Below the pieces are notes generated by a model that did not search any database, was not told where the DNA came from, and saw nothing but the letters and a program-made list of their open reading frames with translations. Position numbers and translations under genes: made by a program. A stretch of 64,000 nt of DNA, taken from positions 372,001-436,000 of the forward strand of contig NZ_JAEIOJ010000003.1 of NCBI RefSeq assembly GCF_016464305.1. The letters run 5' to 3'. Positions 1-8,945 of this stretch are shown here, in pieces (position 1 is the first letter of the stretch; each line of letters begins with the position of its first letter). The DNA comes from Umezawaea beigongshangensis (GTDB lineage Bacteria > Actinomycetota > Actinomycetes > Mycobacteriales > Pseudonocardiaceae).

Positions 1-16
1 ACCCGCACGTTACTCG

Positions 17-808
17 TCAGCCCCGCCTGGTCCGCGCGAGGAACGGGCAGCCCACGAGCCGCCGCAGCTCCGACGCCAGCTCCGCCGCGGTGCTCACCGG
101 GTGGGAGAACGCGATCCGGACGTCGTGGTCGGTGTCGGCCGCCTCGACCCGCAGCCGCAGGCCGAACCGGTCGAGGCCGAGCGGCCGGACGTGGCCGCCG
201 CGCAGCTCGTCGGGCAGGTGCTGCGACAGCATCGCCACGACGTCGCGGTGCGACAGCTCCAGGTGCCGCAGCCACTGGTCCTCCTGCCCGCAGAACGGGT
301 CGGGGGCGGCGGTGGCGAACTGCTCCGGCACGACGGACGACGTGCCCTCGGCGTCCGCGATCACCAGCGACGCCGGGGCCAGGCGCAGGACGGTCGCGCC
401 GTGACCCGCGTCGAGCAGCCGCGGGTCGGGGCGCTCGTCGACGACCGCCAGCACCTCCTCGCGCGCCTCGACCGCGTCGAGGGCGCGCAGCCAGCCGGTG
501 ATCCACAGCAGGCCGCGCACGGGCTCGCGCAGCTGCACGGGTGCCTGGTCGGCGAGTTCCAGCACCACCGTCAGCTCGGACCCCGGCGCCTGCCACACGG
601 CGGCCACGAGCGGGTGGTCGTCGGGCAGCATCAGCATCGCGCTGCCCGAGGGGTGCACGTGGTGCAGCAGCGGCGCGACGCGACAGGACTCGCCCGCGTC
701 GGCGCCCAGCGACGGCAGCAGCGCGGCGCGGCCGCCCCGCGCCGCGATCGTCCGGGCCCGCTCGGCCGCGTGGGGCGCGGGGGGACGCCGGTGGACGTTG
801 TCGGTCAC
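17..808 (-). CDS. DUF2470 domain protein, haem-utilisation (HugZ)-like
   Basis: 263 aa. The last third (about residues 175-255) fits the DUF2470 domain, which is found at the C-terminus of HugZ/HutZ-type haem-handling proteins. The region before it looks like a split-barrel, flavin-reductase-like fold. The GTG start at 808 is preceded by an excellent AGGAGGTGA ribosome site. A palindromic iron-repressor box lies 17 bases further upstream, so the gene is probably induced under iron limitation, which agrees with a haem-iron role. No haem ligand could be assigned from the sequence. A general PNPOx-like protein is the alternative. Confidence 0.82.
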   Translation of the reverse strand: MTDNVHRRPPAPHAAERARTIAARGGRAALLPSLGADAGESCRVAPLLHHVHPSGSAMLMLPDDHPLVAAVWQAPGSELTVVLELADQAPVQLREPVRGLLWITGWLRALDAVEAREEVLAVVDERPDPRLLDAGHGATVLRLAPASLVIADAEGTSSVVPEQFATAAPDPFCGQEDQWLRHLELSHRDVVAMLSQHLPDELRGGHVRPLGLDRFGLRLRVEAADTDHDVRIAFSHPVSTAAELASELRRLVGCPFLARTRRG

Positions 809-824
809 TGCTCACCTCCTGGAC

Positions 825-841
825 TTAGGCGAGCCTAACTT
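825..841. promoter_or_regulatory. IdeR/DtxR-type iron box
   Basis: TTAGGC-GA-GCCTAA is a perfect 6-2-6 inverted repeat and continues as CTT, close to the IdeR/DtxR/DmdR1 consensus TTAGGTTAGGCTAACCTAA. It sits just upstream of the ribosome site of the DUF2470 gene at 17-808. Iron-dependent repression is inferred. Confidence 0.75.
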
Positions 842-852
842 GCCGAACACCG

Positions 853-1198
853 GTGACGGAAGTCCCCCGGTGGTCGTACCGTCTTCAGCACCCGGTGGAG
901 GTGGCCGTGGCCGTGCGGGACACGCCGTCGACCCGGGTCGACGCGCTCGACGACCGGTGGACCCCGCGCCGCCTCCGGCGGGAGGCGTCGCGCTCGCTGC
1001 GCCGGGCCGCCGCCGGTACGCCTGGCGCTGCACGACGCGGGGCCGCTGGTGCGCGGCCGCATCGCCGGGCACCGGCGCGCGCGGCTCGTCGAACCCGACG
1101 CGAACGGGCACGCGGTGGTCGTCTTCCGCGGTGTGCGGCGTCTCTTCCCCGCCGCGGTGTTTCGCCCGTCGCGCGCACGGATATCCGGTCGGGAGTGA
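853..1198 (+). pseudogene. possible frameshifted small gene (unknown)
   Basis: Two adjacent reading frames look protein-like in turn. Frame 1 (from GTG 853, 901 or 907) gives a plausible N-terminal stretch containing VEVAVAVRDTPSTRVDALDD up to about 1000. Frame 2 from about 1010 reads RLALHDAGPLVRGRIAGH and ends at TGA 1196-1198. A frame change near 1000-1015 would join them into one protein of about 110 aa. I do not recognise the family. It may be a decayed gene, a sequencing error, or noncoding. This is the only content I see in the 842-1194 gap. Confidence 0.3.
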
Positions 1199-1707
1199 AG
1201 ACCACGGCCCCCTCCGCGCACGGCCCCGCGATCAGCGACTCGTGGGCCGCCCGGTGCTCGGCGAACGCCGACCGGCGGGCCGGGGTGCTGCTCGGGCTCG
1301 CGGTGCTCTCGATCATCTTCGTCACCGCCGTGATCCGGGCCGTCGAGTCCCGCTGGTCCTACGTGCTCGTCGTGCTGCTGGTCCCGCTGTGCGTGGAGCT
1401 GGCGGTGCCGGGACTGCGGCACTTCCTCACCAGGTCCAGGACGCGGCTGCTCATGGCGGAGCACAGCTGGCGTCCCGTGGCCGCGGAGTTCGTCCCGGGC
1501 CGCGCCCGCGTCGGCCGGCAGACCTACCTCGACATCGAGGGCTACGACCGCAGCTTCCTGCGGCTGCCGGGCATGCCGGACCGGGTCCGCGAGCAGGTGC
1601 GCCGCTCGGGACGCGTGTGGCTGGCCGGACCGGACGACAAGGGGCACGCGGTGGTAGTCACCGACGCGCGCCCGTTCCTCACCCTGGGCCGGATCGTCGT
1701 CCGCTGA
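1195..1707 (+). CDS. small membrane protein, unknown
   Basis: 170 aa from GTG 1195. The same frame is open further upstream, but that part does not look like one continuous protein. Two hydrophobic segments (about residues 27-43 and 48-68) are followed by a soluble region of about 100 aa with a regular basic/acidic pattern. No family recognised. It converges with the VWA gene, leaving only one base between the stops. Confidence 0.6.
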   Translation: MKTTAPSAHGPAISDSWAARCSANADRRAGVLLGLAVLSIIFVTAVIRAVESRWSYVLVVLLVPLCVELAVPGLRHFLTRSRTRLLMAEHSWRPVAAEFVPGRARVGRQTYLDIEGYDRSFLRLPGMPDRVREQVRRSGRVWLAGPDDKGHAVVVTDARPFLTLGRIVVR

Positions 1708-1708
1708 G

Positions 1709-2872
1709 TCACCTGCCCACCGGGAGGTCGGAGCGCTCCGCCCACGCGGCCACGTCCTCGCGGCGCAGCGCCGTCGCCAGCAGGTCGGGGAAGCGGTCCG
1801 GCGTGCAGGCGAACGCGGGTGCGCCCAGCTCCGACAGGTGCGCCGCCAGCTCGTGGTCGTAGGACGGGGTGCCGCCGTCCGACAGCGACAGCAGCACCAC
1901 CACCGTCACACCGCTGGACACCAGCTCGCGCACGCGGCGGCGCAGCTCCGCGGCCGATCCGCCCTCGAAGAGGTCGCTGATCAGCACGATCACCGTGTCG
2001 GCCGGCCGCCGGACGAGCGTCTGCGCGTACGCGACGGCCCGGTTGACGTCCGTCCCACCGCCCAGCTGCGTGGAGAACAGCAGGTCGACCGGGTCGTCCA
2101 GCGCCTCCGTCAGGTCCACGACCTCCGTGTCGAACACGACGAGGCTCGTGCGCAGCGACCGGATCGACGCCAGCGACGCGCCCAGCACCGCCGCGTGCAC
2201 CACGGACTCGGCCATCGACCCGGACTGGTCGACCAGCAGGACCACGTCCCGCAGCGACGCCGACCTGGTGCGGCGCGTGCGGCCCACCAGGTCCTGCACC
2301 ACCAGCGTGTTCCGCCGCGGCTGGTAGTGCCGCAGGTTGGCCCGGACCGTCGCCGACCAGTCCACGTCGGCCACCCGCGGCCGACGGGTCCGCCGCGCGT
2401 GGTCCAGCGCGCCGTGCACCGCCGTCACGAGCCGGTCCCGCAGCCGCTTCTCGACGTCCTCCACGACCGTGCGCACCACCAGGCGCGCCGTCTCCCGCGT
2501 GCGCGCCGGGATGGCCGAGGACAGCGACACCAGCGTGCTCACCAGCGACACGTCCGGCTCCACGCTCGACAGCAGCTCCGGCTCCAGCAGGAGCTGCCGC
2601 AGGCCGAGGCGCTCCAGCGCGTCGCGCTGCACCACCCGCACCACCGACGCCGGGAAGTACCGGCGCACGTCGCCCAGCCAGCGGTGCAGCACGGGCGCGC
2701 TCGCCCCCAGGCCGCCACCGCGGTTGCCGCCGTCCTCCGCGCTCGCGCCGCCGCCGTACAGGCCGGTCAGCACGGCGTCGCGGCGCTGGTCGTCCTCGCC
2801 CAGCGGCACCTCGTCGCCCGCGGCCGGGCCCAGCAGCAGCTGCCACCGGCGTGCCCGCTCGTCCTCGCTCAC
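1709..2872 (-). CDS. VWA-domain protein of MoxR/DUF5682 cassette
   Basis: 387 aa. The C-terminal half is a von Willebrand A domain with a complete metal-ion-dependent adhesion site: DQSGS at 215-219, Thr274 in GGGTD and Asp300 in LISD. The N-terminal half is helical and unassigned. The GTG start overlaps the stop of the DUF5682 gene (GTGA), so translation is probably coupled. VWA proteins encoded beside MoxR ATPases generally act as their metal-dependent partner or adaptor. It is the last gene of five co-transcribed genes. Confidence 0.88.
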   Translation of the reverse strand: MSEDERARRWQLLLGPAAGDEVPLGEDDQRRDAVLTGLYGGGASAEDGGNRGGGLGASAPVLHRWLGDVRRYFPASVVRVVQRDALERLGLRQLLLEPELLSSVEPDVSLVSTLVSLSSAIPARTRETARLVVRTVVEDVEKRLRDRLVTAVHGALDHARRTRRPRVADVDWSATVRANLRHYQPRRNTLVVQDLVGRTRRTRSASLRDVVLLVDQSGSMAESVVHAAVLGASLASIRSLRTSLVVFDTEVVDLTEALDDPVDLLFSTQLGGGTDVNRAVAYAQTLVRRPADTVIVLISDLFEGGSAAELRRRVRELVSSGVTVVVLLSLSDGGTPSYDHELAAHLSELGAPAFACTPDRFPDLLATALRREDVAAWAERSDLPVGR

Positions 2873-5085
2873 CCGCCCACCCCCAGCAGTCCGCGCAGGT
2901 GACCGGTGATCCGGCCGGCCAGCGCCTCGTCCCAGTCCGCTCCACCGGTCTCCGCCGGGCCGGACCCCACCCGCTGGCCCAGCAGCCGCCGCTCGGCCGG
3001 GCTGAACTCCGCGACCGCGCGGCGCAGCAGCGGCAGCGCGTCGTCGAACCGCTCCGGGGACAACCCGGTCAGCCACGCGTCGACCAGGCCGAACAGCCGG
3101 GCGTCGGCCGCCAGCAGCGACGCCGACCCGCGCAGGAAGCCCGCCACGAACGCCGTGGCCCCGTCGTCCGCCGACACCGCCCGGTGCAGCCGGGCGGCCA
3201 CCGCGCCGGTGTCCAGGTCGCCGGACTCCCACAGCAGCCGCGTGGCCCGGCCGGCCGGGAGCCCGTGCGCGTCGCGCACGTCCACGAGGCGCAGCAGCGC
3301 CCGCCGCCACCCGTCGCGGTGGCCGGCGTCCGCCGCGAGCCGCACGGCCTCGTGCGTCCCGTCCAGCACGACCAGCACGCGCTCCGCGGTCTCGTCGTCC
3401 ACGCCCCGGCACGCCAGCGGCAGGCCGACGCAGCCGCGCGCCAGGAGCCCGTGCAGCGCCACCCGCAGCAGCTCCGGGTCCGTGCCGCGGACCGAGCCGT
3501 AGCGCACGGTCGTCGCCAGGCCCGGCACGGCGGCCAGCAGTTCGACGGCGTCCGTGGCCGCCGCGGCGCACCGGTCCAGGGCCGCCCGCGCGGCGAGCAC
3601 CGCACCCGGCAGCTCGCAGCCCACGGCCCGCGCCAGCACAGCCGCCGCCTGCGCCACCCGCCGCGCCTGCGTGGCCTGCCCGCGCAGCACGCGGTCGGCC
3701 GCGCCGGCCACCGTCGTGCCGTGCCGGGCCGCCGCGGCGACCGCCACCGCGAAGCCGGGGTCCCAGCGCAGCTCCCACGTCTCGGCGAAGGTGCCCGGCG
3801 ACCGCCGCTCGTGCGGCCTGCCCCACGGCACGCCCAGCACCTCCAGCCCGCGCAGCAGCATCGACCGCTCCCGGTGCAGCGGCGTGCGCAGGTCGAGCTG
3901 GACCTGCCGCGCCTCCGCGCCGGGCGGCAGCCGCAGCCTGCGCTGCGCCCGTTCCAGGTCGGCCGCCAGCGGGGAGCGCGGCACGCCGTCGCCGACCCGG
4001 CCCAGCCGCTCGCCCACCACGAGACGCTGGTGCACGAGCCGCAGCGGCACCTCGTCGCCACCGCACAGCACGGCCAGCGCCGCCTCGCTCACCTCCGACA
4101 GGCCCGGCGACGGCCGTCCGCGCAGCGCCGCCAGCGCGTCGGCCAGGCGCACCGCCTCGACGGCGCTCGCCGTGGAGGCGGGCAGGTCCTCGCCGCGCAG
4201 CACGCCGCACACCCCGGCGAACCAGCGTGCCGTGGTGGCCGCGGCGTCGTCACCGGCGACGGCGCACTCCCACAGGTGGGCGTACCAGCCGGGGGAGGCG
4301 ATCCCGGCGCCGTAGCCGGAACCGGCCGTGAGCCGCCCGTGGCTCCACGGCACCCACGTGCCGGACACCGCGCGCCGGGTCCGGCCGCGCAGCAGCGCCG
4401 CGTCCGCGGACGCCGGCGGCAGCGTCCGCAGCGCGGGCACGTGCCACGCGCCGCACACCACCACGATGTCCCCGGTCACGTCCGCGCACGCCCGGCGGAC
4501 CGCCTGCCGCATCGCCGCCTCGCGCAGCAGCGTCCGCGAGTCCACGGCCTCCGGCAGCTCCTCGCGCATCGCCGTCATCGCCTCGGCGACGGCCTGCGCG
4601 AGCTGGCGCGGGCCGGTGCTCGCGTGCCGCTCGACCACGTCCTCCCACCAGCGCTCCGGGTCGTCGAACCCGGCCGCTCGCGCCAGTTCGCCGAGCGGGT
4701 CGGCGGCGGCGCGCGCCTCCTCCGGCTCGTCCTCCCCGGACAGCGACACCGCGGCGGGCAGGTCGGCGAACCGGGCGGGCACCCCGGCGCGGTGCGCCCA
4801 GGCCAGCGCCTGCCACTCGGGGGAGAACTCGGCGAACGGCCAGAACCCGGCGGTGCCGGGACCGCTGTCCCCCCGCCGGGGCTCGACGTGCAGCAGCACC
4901 GCCACCGGCGGGGTCAGCGCGGGCAGGTGCGCCAGCAGCGCGTCCGCCTCCGGCGGCCCCTCGACCAGCACCAGCTCCGGCCGCACGGCCTCCAGCGCCG
5001 CCGCGACCATCCGCGCCGAGCCGGGGCCGTGGTGACGGATGCCGAGCAGCGTCACCCGCTCCGGCAGCGCGCGGGGACCGGCCAT
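2869..5085 (-). CDS. DUF5682 family protein
   Basis: 738 aa, cytoplasmic, no membrane segments. The N-terminus has GIRHHGPGSAR and LVEGPPEADALL, and about 140 residues later VVCGAWHVPAL. These are the landmarks I associate with DUF5682. The His/Glu-rich motifs resemble the TraB/ChaN/EreA-like fold, but that is an inference. The C-terminal half is alpha-helical and repeat-like. ATG 5085 shares a base with the ATPase stop (TGATG). No enzymatic reaction is known to me. Confidence 0.85.
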   Translation of the reverse strand: MAGPRALPERVTLLGIRHHGPGSARMVAAALEAVRPELVLVEGPPEADALLAHLPALTPPVAVLLHVEPRRGDSGPGTAGFWPFAEFSPEWQALAWAHRAGVPARFADLPAAVSLSGEDEPEEARAAADPLGELARAAGFDDPERWWEDVVERHASTGPRQLAQAVAEAMTAMREELPEAVDSRTLLREAAMRQAVRRACADVTGDIVVVCGAWHVPALRTLPPASADAALLRGRTRRAVSGTWVPWSHGRLTAGSGYGAGIASPGWYAHLWECAVAGDDAAATTARWFAGVCGVLRGEDLPASTASAVEAVRLADALAALRGRPSPGLSEVSEAALAVLCGGDEVPLRLVHQRLVVGERLGRVGDGVPRSPLAADLERAQRRLRLPPGAEARQVQLDLRTPLHRERSMLLRGLEVLGVPWGRPHERRSPGTFAETWELRWDPGFAVAVAAAARHGTTVAGAADRVLRGQATQARRVAQAAAVLARAVGCELPGAVLAARAALDRCAAAATDAVELLAAVPGLATTVRYGSVRGTDPELLRVALHGLLARGCVGLPLACRGVDDETAERVLVVLDGTHEAVRLAADAGHRDGWRRALLRLVDVRDAHGLPAGRATRLLWESGDLDTGAVAARLHRAVSADDGATAFVAGFLRGSASLLAADARLFGLVDAWLTGLSPERFDDALPLLRRAVAEFSPAERRLLGQRVGSGPAETGGADWDEALAGRITGHLRGLLGVGG

Positions 5086-6197
5086 CAGGCGCCGCTTCCC
5101 GCGTACCCGGAGGTGTCGAGGTCCTGGCACGCCCGGTAGAGGTCGCGCCAGCCGGCGCGCTCCCGCACCACGGTCTCCAGGTACTCGTGCCACGCCGCCG
5201 TGTCCGACACCCGGTCCTTCACCACAGCGCCCAGCAGCCCGGACGCCAGCTTGTCCGCGCCGAGAGTCCCGTCGCCGAAGTGCCCGGCCAGCGCCATGCC
5301 ACCGGCGACGACGGAGATCGCCTCCGCGGTCGACAGGCTGCCGCTGGGACGCTTGAGCTGCGTGCGGCCGTCCGAGGTGGCGCCACCGCGCAGCTCCCGG
5401 AAGATGCGCACGACCCGGCGCACCTCCTCCAGCGCGGGCGGCTCGGCGGGCAGCTCCAGCGCGCGGCCGAGCTGCGCGGCGCGGGCCACGACGATCCGCA
5501 CCTCCGCGTCCTCGGTCGCCGGTGGCGGCAGGACGACGGTGTTGAAGCGCCGCGCGAGGGCGGACGACATCTGGTTGACGCCCCGGTCGCGGTCGTTGGC
5601 CGTGGCGATCACGGTGAAGCCCGGCACGGCCCGGACCTGCGTGTTCAGCTCCGGGACGGGCAGCGTCTTCTCCGACAGGACGGTGATGAACGAGTCCTGC
5701 ACCTCGGCCGGCATCCGGGTCAGCTCCTCCACCCGCACCACCGAGCCCGTGCGCATCCCGCGCAGCACCGGGCTCGGCACCAGCGCGGCCTCGCTCGGCC
5801 CCTCGGCGATCAGCCGCGCGTAGTTCCAGCCGTAGCGGACGGACTCCTCGCTCGTGCCCGCCGTGCCCTGCACGACCAGCGTCGAGTCCCCGCTGACCGC
5901 CGCCGCGAGGTGCTCGGACAGCCACGACTTCGCCGTGCCGGGCACACCCACGAGCAGCAGCGCGCGATCGGTGACCAGCGTGCCGACCGCGACTTCCACG
6001 AGCCGCCGCTCGCCCACGTACTTGGGGGTGATCACCGTGCCGTCCGGCAGCGTCCCGCCCAGCACGTAGCGCACGACGGCCCGCGGCGACATCCGCCAGC
6101 GCGGCGGGCGCGGCCGGTCGTCCTGCGCGGCCAGCGCGGCGAGCTCGGCGGCGTACTCCTGCTCTGCGGCGGGCCGCAGCACGTTCTCGGAGCTCAC
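5085..6197 (-). CDS. MoxR-type AAA+ ATPase
   Basis: 370 aa. Walker A is GVPGTAKS (84-91), sensor 1 is TANDRDRG with Asn201, and the arginine finger is in SALARRFN (about 216-217). The Walker B position reads VVRVEEL (153-159), with Glu where most AAA+ proteins have Asp. This may be typical of the subfamily. A helical lid domain follows. GTG 6197 overlaps the stop of the DUF5691 gene. MoxR ATPases remodel partner complexes and often use a VWA protein as adaptor. Both are present in this operon. Confidence 0.9.
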   Translation of the reverse strand: MSSENVLRPAAEQEYAAELAALAAQDDRPRPPRWRMSPRAVVRYVLGGTLPDGTVITPKYVGERRLVEVAVGTLVTDRALLLVGVPGTAKSWLSEHLAAAVSGDSTLVVQGTAGTSEESVRYGWNYARLIAEGPSEAALVPSPVLRGMRTGSVVRVEELTRMPAEVQDSFITVLSEKTLPVPELNTQVRAVPGFTVIATANDRDRGVNQMSSALARRFNTVVLPPPATEDAEVRIVVARAAQLGRALELPAEPPALEEVRRVVRIFRELRGGATSDGRTQLKRPSGSLSTAEAISVVAGGMALAGHFGDGTLGADKLASGLLGAVVKDRVSDTAAWHEYLETVVRERAGWRDLYRACQDLDTSGYAGSGA

Positions 6198-7615
6198 TGG
6201 TCTTCCTCCCCCTCGGCAAAGGACTTCCTCAAGCGCAGCCGCAGCCGCAGCACCTCCAGCTCGCCGGAGTGCGCGGGCCAGCGCTGCTCGATCCGCTCCC
6301 GGCTCGCGCCGAGCACCCCGGCGTCCCCCCTGGTCACGAGGACGGACGGCGGACGGCCCACCCGCCAGGACGGGTCGCGCAGCTCGGCGAACCGGTCCAG
6401 CAGCGCCGCCGTCGCCCACGGCGGCCACGGCGAGGGCAGCTGCGAGCAGGCGTGGTCGACCACGTCGTAGTGCCACTCCCCGGCCATCGCCACGACCACC
6501 CGCGCCGCGAGGTCGCCGGGCAGCAGGCCGAGCAGCTCCAGCAGCGGCATCGAGTTCAGCACCAGGGCCGCGGCCATCGCCCACGGCTCGGGGTCGGCGG
6601 ACCGCCTGATCTGCCCGGCGACCCCGCGCAGCAGGGAGAAGCTCCACGGCCCGCGCTGGAGCTCGCTCGCGGCCCGCGCGTCGTCCACGCCCAGCCGGGT
6701 GGTCCAGTGCTCGGTCGGCACGCTCGCCGCCGCGCCGCCGATGCGGTGCGCGACGCTGCTCTCCGACCCGTCGCGCAGCAGGTCCCGCGCCTCCTCCGCC
6801 GTCGGCGCCTGCTCCGCCCACAGCTCGTCGGGCCGCACGTCGAACCCCTCCGGCGTGAGCACCAGCCCGCGCAGCAGCCGCTCGGCCGCCCGCTCGCGCA
6901 GCGCCGAGCCGGGCAGCGCGCGCAGCAGCCGGACGGCCTCGTCGTGCACCCCGGCGGAGCGGTCGTCCAGCGCGGCCTCCAGCACCGGTTCGTCGTCCGG
7001 GGAGAGCCGGGTCGCCAGCGCGCCGATCAGCACCTCGCGGTCGGCGGCCCGGCGCTCCCGCCAGTACTGCGCGGCGACGAACGCGCCGACTCCGCCCGCG
7101 TCGGCGGCGCGGGCGCGGCGCAGCGCGGCGAGCCGCTGCGCCGACGGCAGGTCGAGCACGTCCTCCAGCGCGACGTCCTCGCCGCCGCTGGCCCACGCCC
7201 AGCCCGGCCGGGTCGTCGCGAGCCACCGGCCGCGCGACCCGAGGACCCCGAGGACCGCAGGGCGCAGGCCGGGGTGGGTCGTGCCCAGCCCCAGCAGGTC
7301 CGGCAGCTCGGCGGGGGAGGCGACCACGCGCGCACCGGCGGCCGTGGCGCACCACTCGGTCAGCAGCAGGTGGTCGTCCACCGCGAGGACCTCCGCGAGC
7401 ACGGCCCGCGCCGCGCTCCCGGCCACCGCGTCCGCAGGCGGAGGGGCGGGGGCCAGCAGGCCGGTCGCGCCCAGCGGTTCCGGCAGCCGCGCCGCGTAGC
7501 GGGCCGGCCCCAGCGCGGCGCACGCGGCCAGCAGCTCCTCCGCCGCGCTCCCGCCCCGGTCCGCCCCCAGCACCAGCGCCCGCACGGCGGCGTCCCACTC
7601 CTGCCGCACGCTCAT
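6194..7615 (-). CDS. DUF5691 family protein
   Basis: 473 aa, soluble, rich in Leu/Ala helices that look like HEAT-type repeats (for example around residues 200-260). It occupies the position between SWIM and MoxR genes where DUF5691 proteins are usually found. ATG 7615 overlaps the stop of the SWIM gene (ATGA). It is probably a scaffold or substrate-binding subunit of the cassette. No catalytic motif is visible. Confidence 0.78.
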   Translation of the reverse strand: MSVRQEWDAAVRALVLGADRGGSAAEELLAACAALGPARYAARLPEPLGATGLLAPAPPPADAVAGSAARAVLAEVLAVDDHLLLTEWCATAAGARVVASPAELPDLLGLGTTHPGLRPAVLGVLGSRGRWLATTRPGWAWASGGEDVALEDVLDLPSAQRLAALRRARAADAGGVGAFVAAQYWRERRAADREVLIGALATRLSPDDEPVLEAALDDRSAGVHDEAVRLLRALPGSALRERAAERLLRGLVLTPEGFDVRPDELWAEQAPTAEEARDLLRDGSESSVAHRIGGAAASVPTEHWTTRLGVDDARAASELQRGPWSFSLLRGVAGQIRRSADPEPWAMAAALVLNSMPLLELLGLLPGDLAARVVVAMAGEWHYDVVDHACSQLPSPWPPWATAALLDRFAELRDPSWRVGRPPSVLVTRGDAGVLGASRERIEQRWPAHSGELEVLRLRLRLRKSFAEGEEDQ

Positions 7616-8895
7616 CCCACGACCTCCGGAGCCCCGCCGGGAGCCGCCACGGCCCCCAGCCGCACGCTCGTCCCGTCCCACAGCCCCCAGGCGTCGAACT
7701 CCGCGCCGCCGGTCACCGCGAGCGCGCGGTCCAGCGCGCGGTCGTCGCGCACCGGCAGGACCCGCCGCTCGGCGTCGGCGAGGTGCCGCACGTCGGCGGT
7801 GAACCGCACCCGCGCGCACCCGACCGGCTGCAACCGCTGCCACGGGTCGGCGAGCACCAGCGGCTCCAGCGCGGCCAGCGCCTCGCGCCAGGTGCCCGGC
7901 GCGGGGACCGGTTCCGGCGCGCGCTGCCCGTGCAGCTCGCCCACCGCCACCCGGCGCGGCGGCACACCGGGGTAGGGGTGCAGCTCGCCGAAGCTCTGCG
8001 TGCCGTGCGGCAGCGCGGGCACCGGCGCGGCGCCGCCTCCCGCGTGCCGGACCGCCACGACCCACTCGCGCCGCCAGCGGCCCCAGACCCACTGCCGGAC
8101 CGTGCGGACCCGGCCGTCGTCGTGCTCGGAGCGCAGCAGGGCGGCCCAGTGGTCCGTCCAGCCCGGTTCGGCCCGCACCCGCTCCTCGGCGACGGTGAAC
8201 CCCAGCCGGGCCCGCACGACGGCGGCCAGGGGCTCCTGCGGCGTCTCGGCGAGCCGGGTCAGCAGGTGCAGCCCGCCGAGCCGGTCGGCGGCGTCCTGCG
8301 GCCACGCCGGGCCACCGGCGGCGACGATCGCCCGCACCTCGGCGACCGCCGAGGCGAGACCCGCGGCCTTGGCGTCGACCAGCCGTGCCGTGGCCGCGCT
8401 CCACCACGCCGCGTCCCGGCCGGGCAGGGCGGCCAGCCCCGCTGACGCCACGTCGGCGAGCCAGTCGCGCAGCCCGGCCACGCCAGCGGTCACGGCCTCC
8501 CGCCGCTTGGCCGCCGTGCGCTCCCGCGCCCGCTCGCGGCGCTGCTCCGCCTCGGGGGAGGAGTCGCGCGCGGCCGGGCCCGCCGCGTGCCGGGCGAGCC
8601 GGTCCCGCACCCACGCCGGTTCGTCGGCGACGGGCAGCGGGGTCGCGGCGTGCCGCAGCCGCAGCGCGAGGGCGTGCTTGCAGGGGGGCCGGCGCGACGG
8701 GCAGGAGCAGTGCGCCGACAGGTCGGCGAGGACCACGCACACGGCGTGCGCGGCGTCGCCGCCACCGGGGCACGAGCCCCACAGCGCCGCCCCGCTGCGC
8801 CCCAGCCCGGACCAGCCGGTGGACGCGGCCAGCCGCGCCGCACCGCTCGCGACCCGCGCGTCCGGCGCGAGCCCGAGCACCGCCCCCACGTCCAT
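7612..8895 (-). CDS. SWIM zinc-finger protein
   Basis: 427 aa. The SWIM motif CxC...CxH is seen as HCSCPSRRPPCKH, with ligands Cys63, Cys65, Cys72 and His74. The rest is a long Ala/Arg-rich helical region and a C-terminal beta-rich part. SWIM domains bind DNA or protein. It is the first gene of a five-gene minus-strand operon (SWIM, DUF5691, MoxR, DUF5682, VWA) in which every junction overlaps by 1-4 bases. An alternative in-frame start lies slightly upstream, but ATG 8895 matches the family start. Confidence 0.9.
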   Translation of the reverse strand: MDVGAVLGLAPDARVASGAARLAASTGWSGLGRSGAALWGSCPGGGDAAHAVCVVLADLSAHCSCPSRRPPCKHALALRLRHAATPLPVADEPAWVRDRLARHAAGPAARDSSPEAEQRRERARERTAAKRREAVTAGVAGLRDWLADVASAGLAALPGRDAAWWSAATARLVDAKAAGLASAVAEVRAIVAAGGPAWPQDAADRLGGLHLLTRLAETPQEPLAAVVRARLGFTVAEERVRAEPGWTDHWAALLRSEHDDGRVRTVRQWVWGRWRREWVVAVRHAGGGAAPVPALPHGTQSFGELHPYPGVPPRRVAVGELHGQRAPEPVPAPGTWREALAALEPLVLADPWQRLQPVGCARVRFTADVRHLADAERRVLPVRDDRALDRALAVTGGAEFDAWGLWDGTSVRLGAVAAPGGAPEVVG

Positions 8896-8945
8896 GCCGC
8901 AACGCTAGGGGCGACCACCGACACTTTCCGCCGCCGAACGAGCGG

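Noticed and set aside
5086-6219. Long minus-strand frame extending the DUF5682 gene upstream through the ATPase gene
   Set aside because: It is the same-strand shadow of the ATPase gene in another frame; it is Arg/Ala-rich and without motifs, while the ATPase frame carries Walker and sensor motifs.
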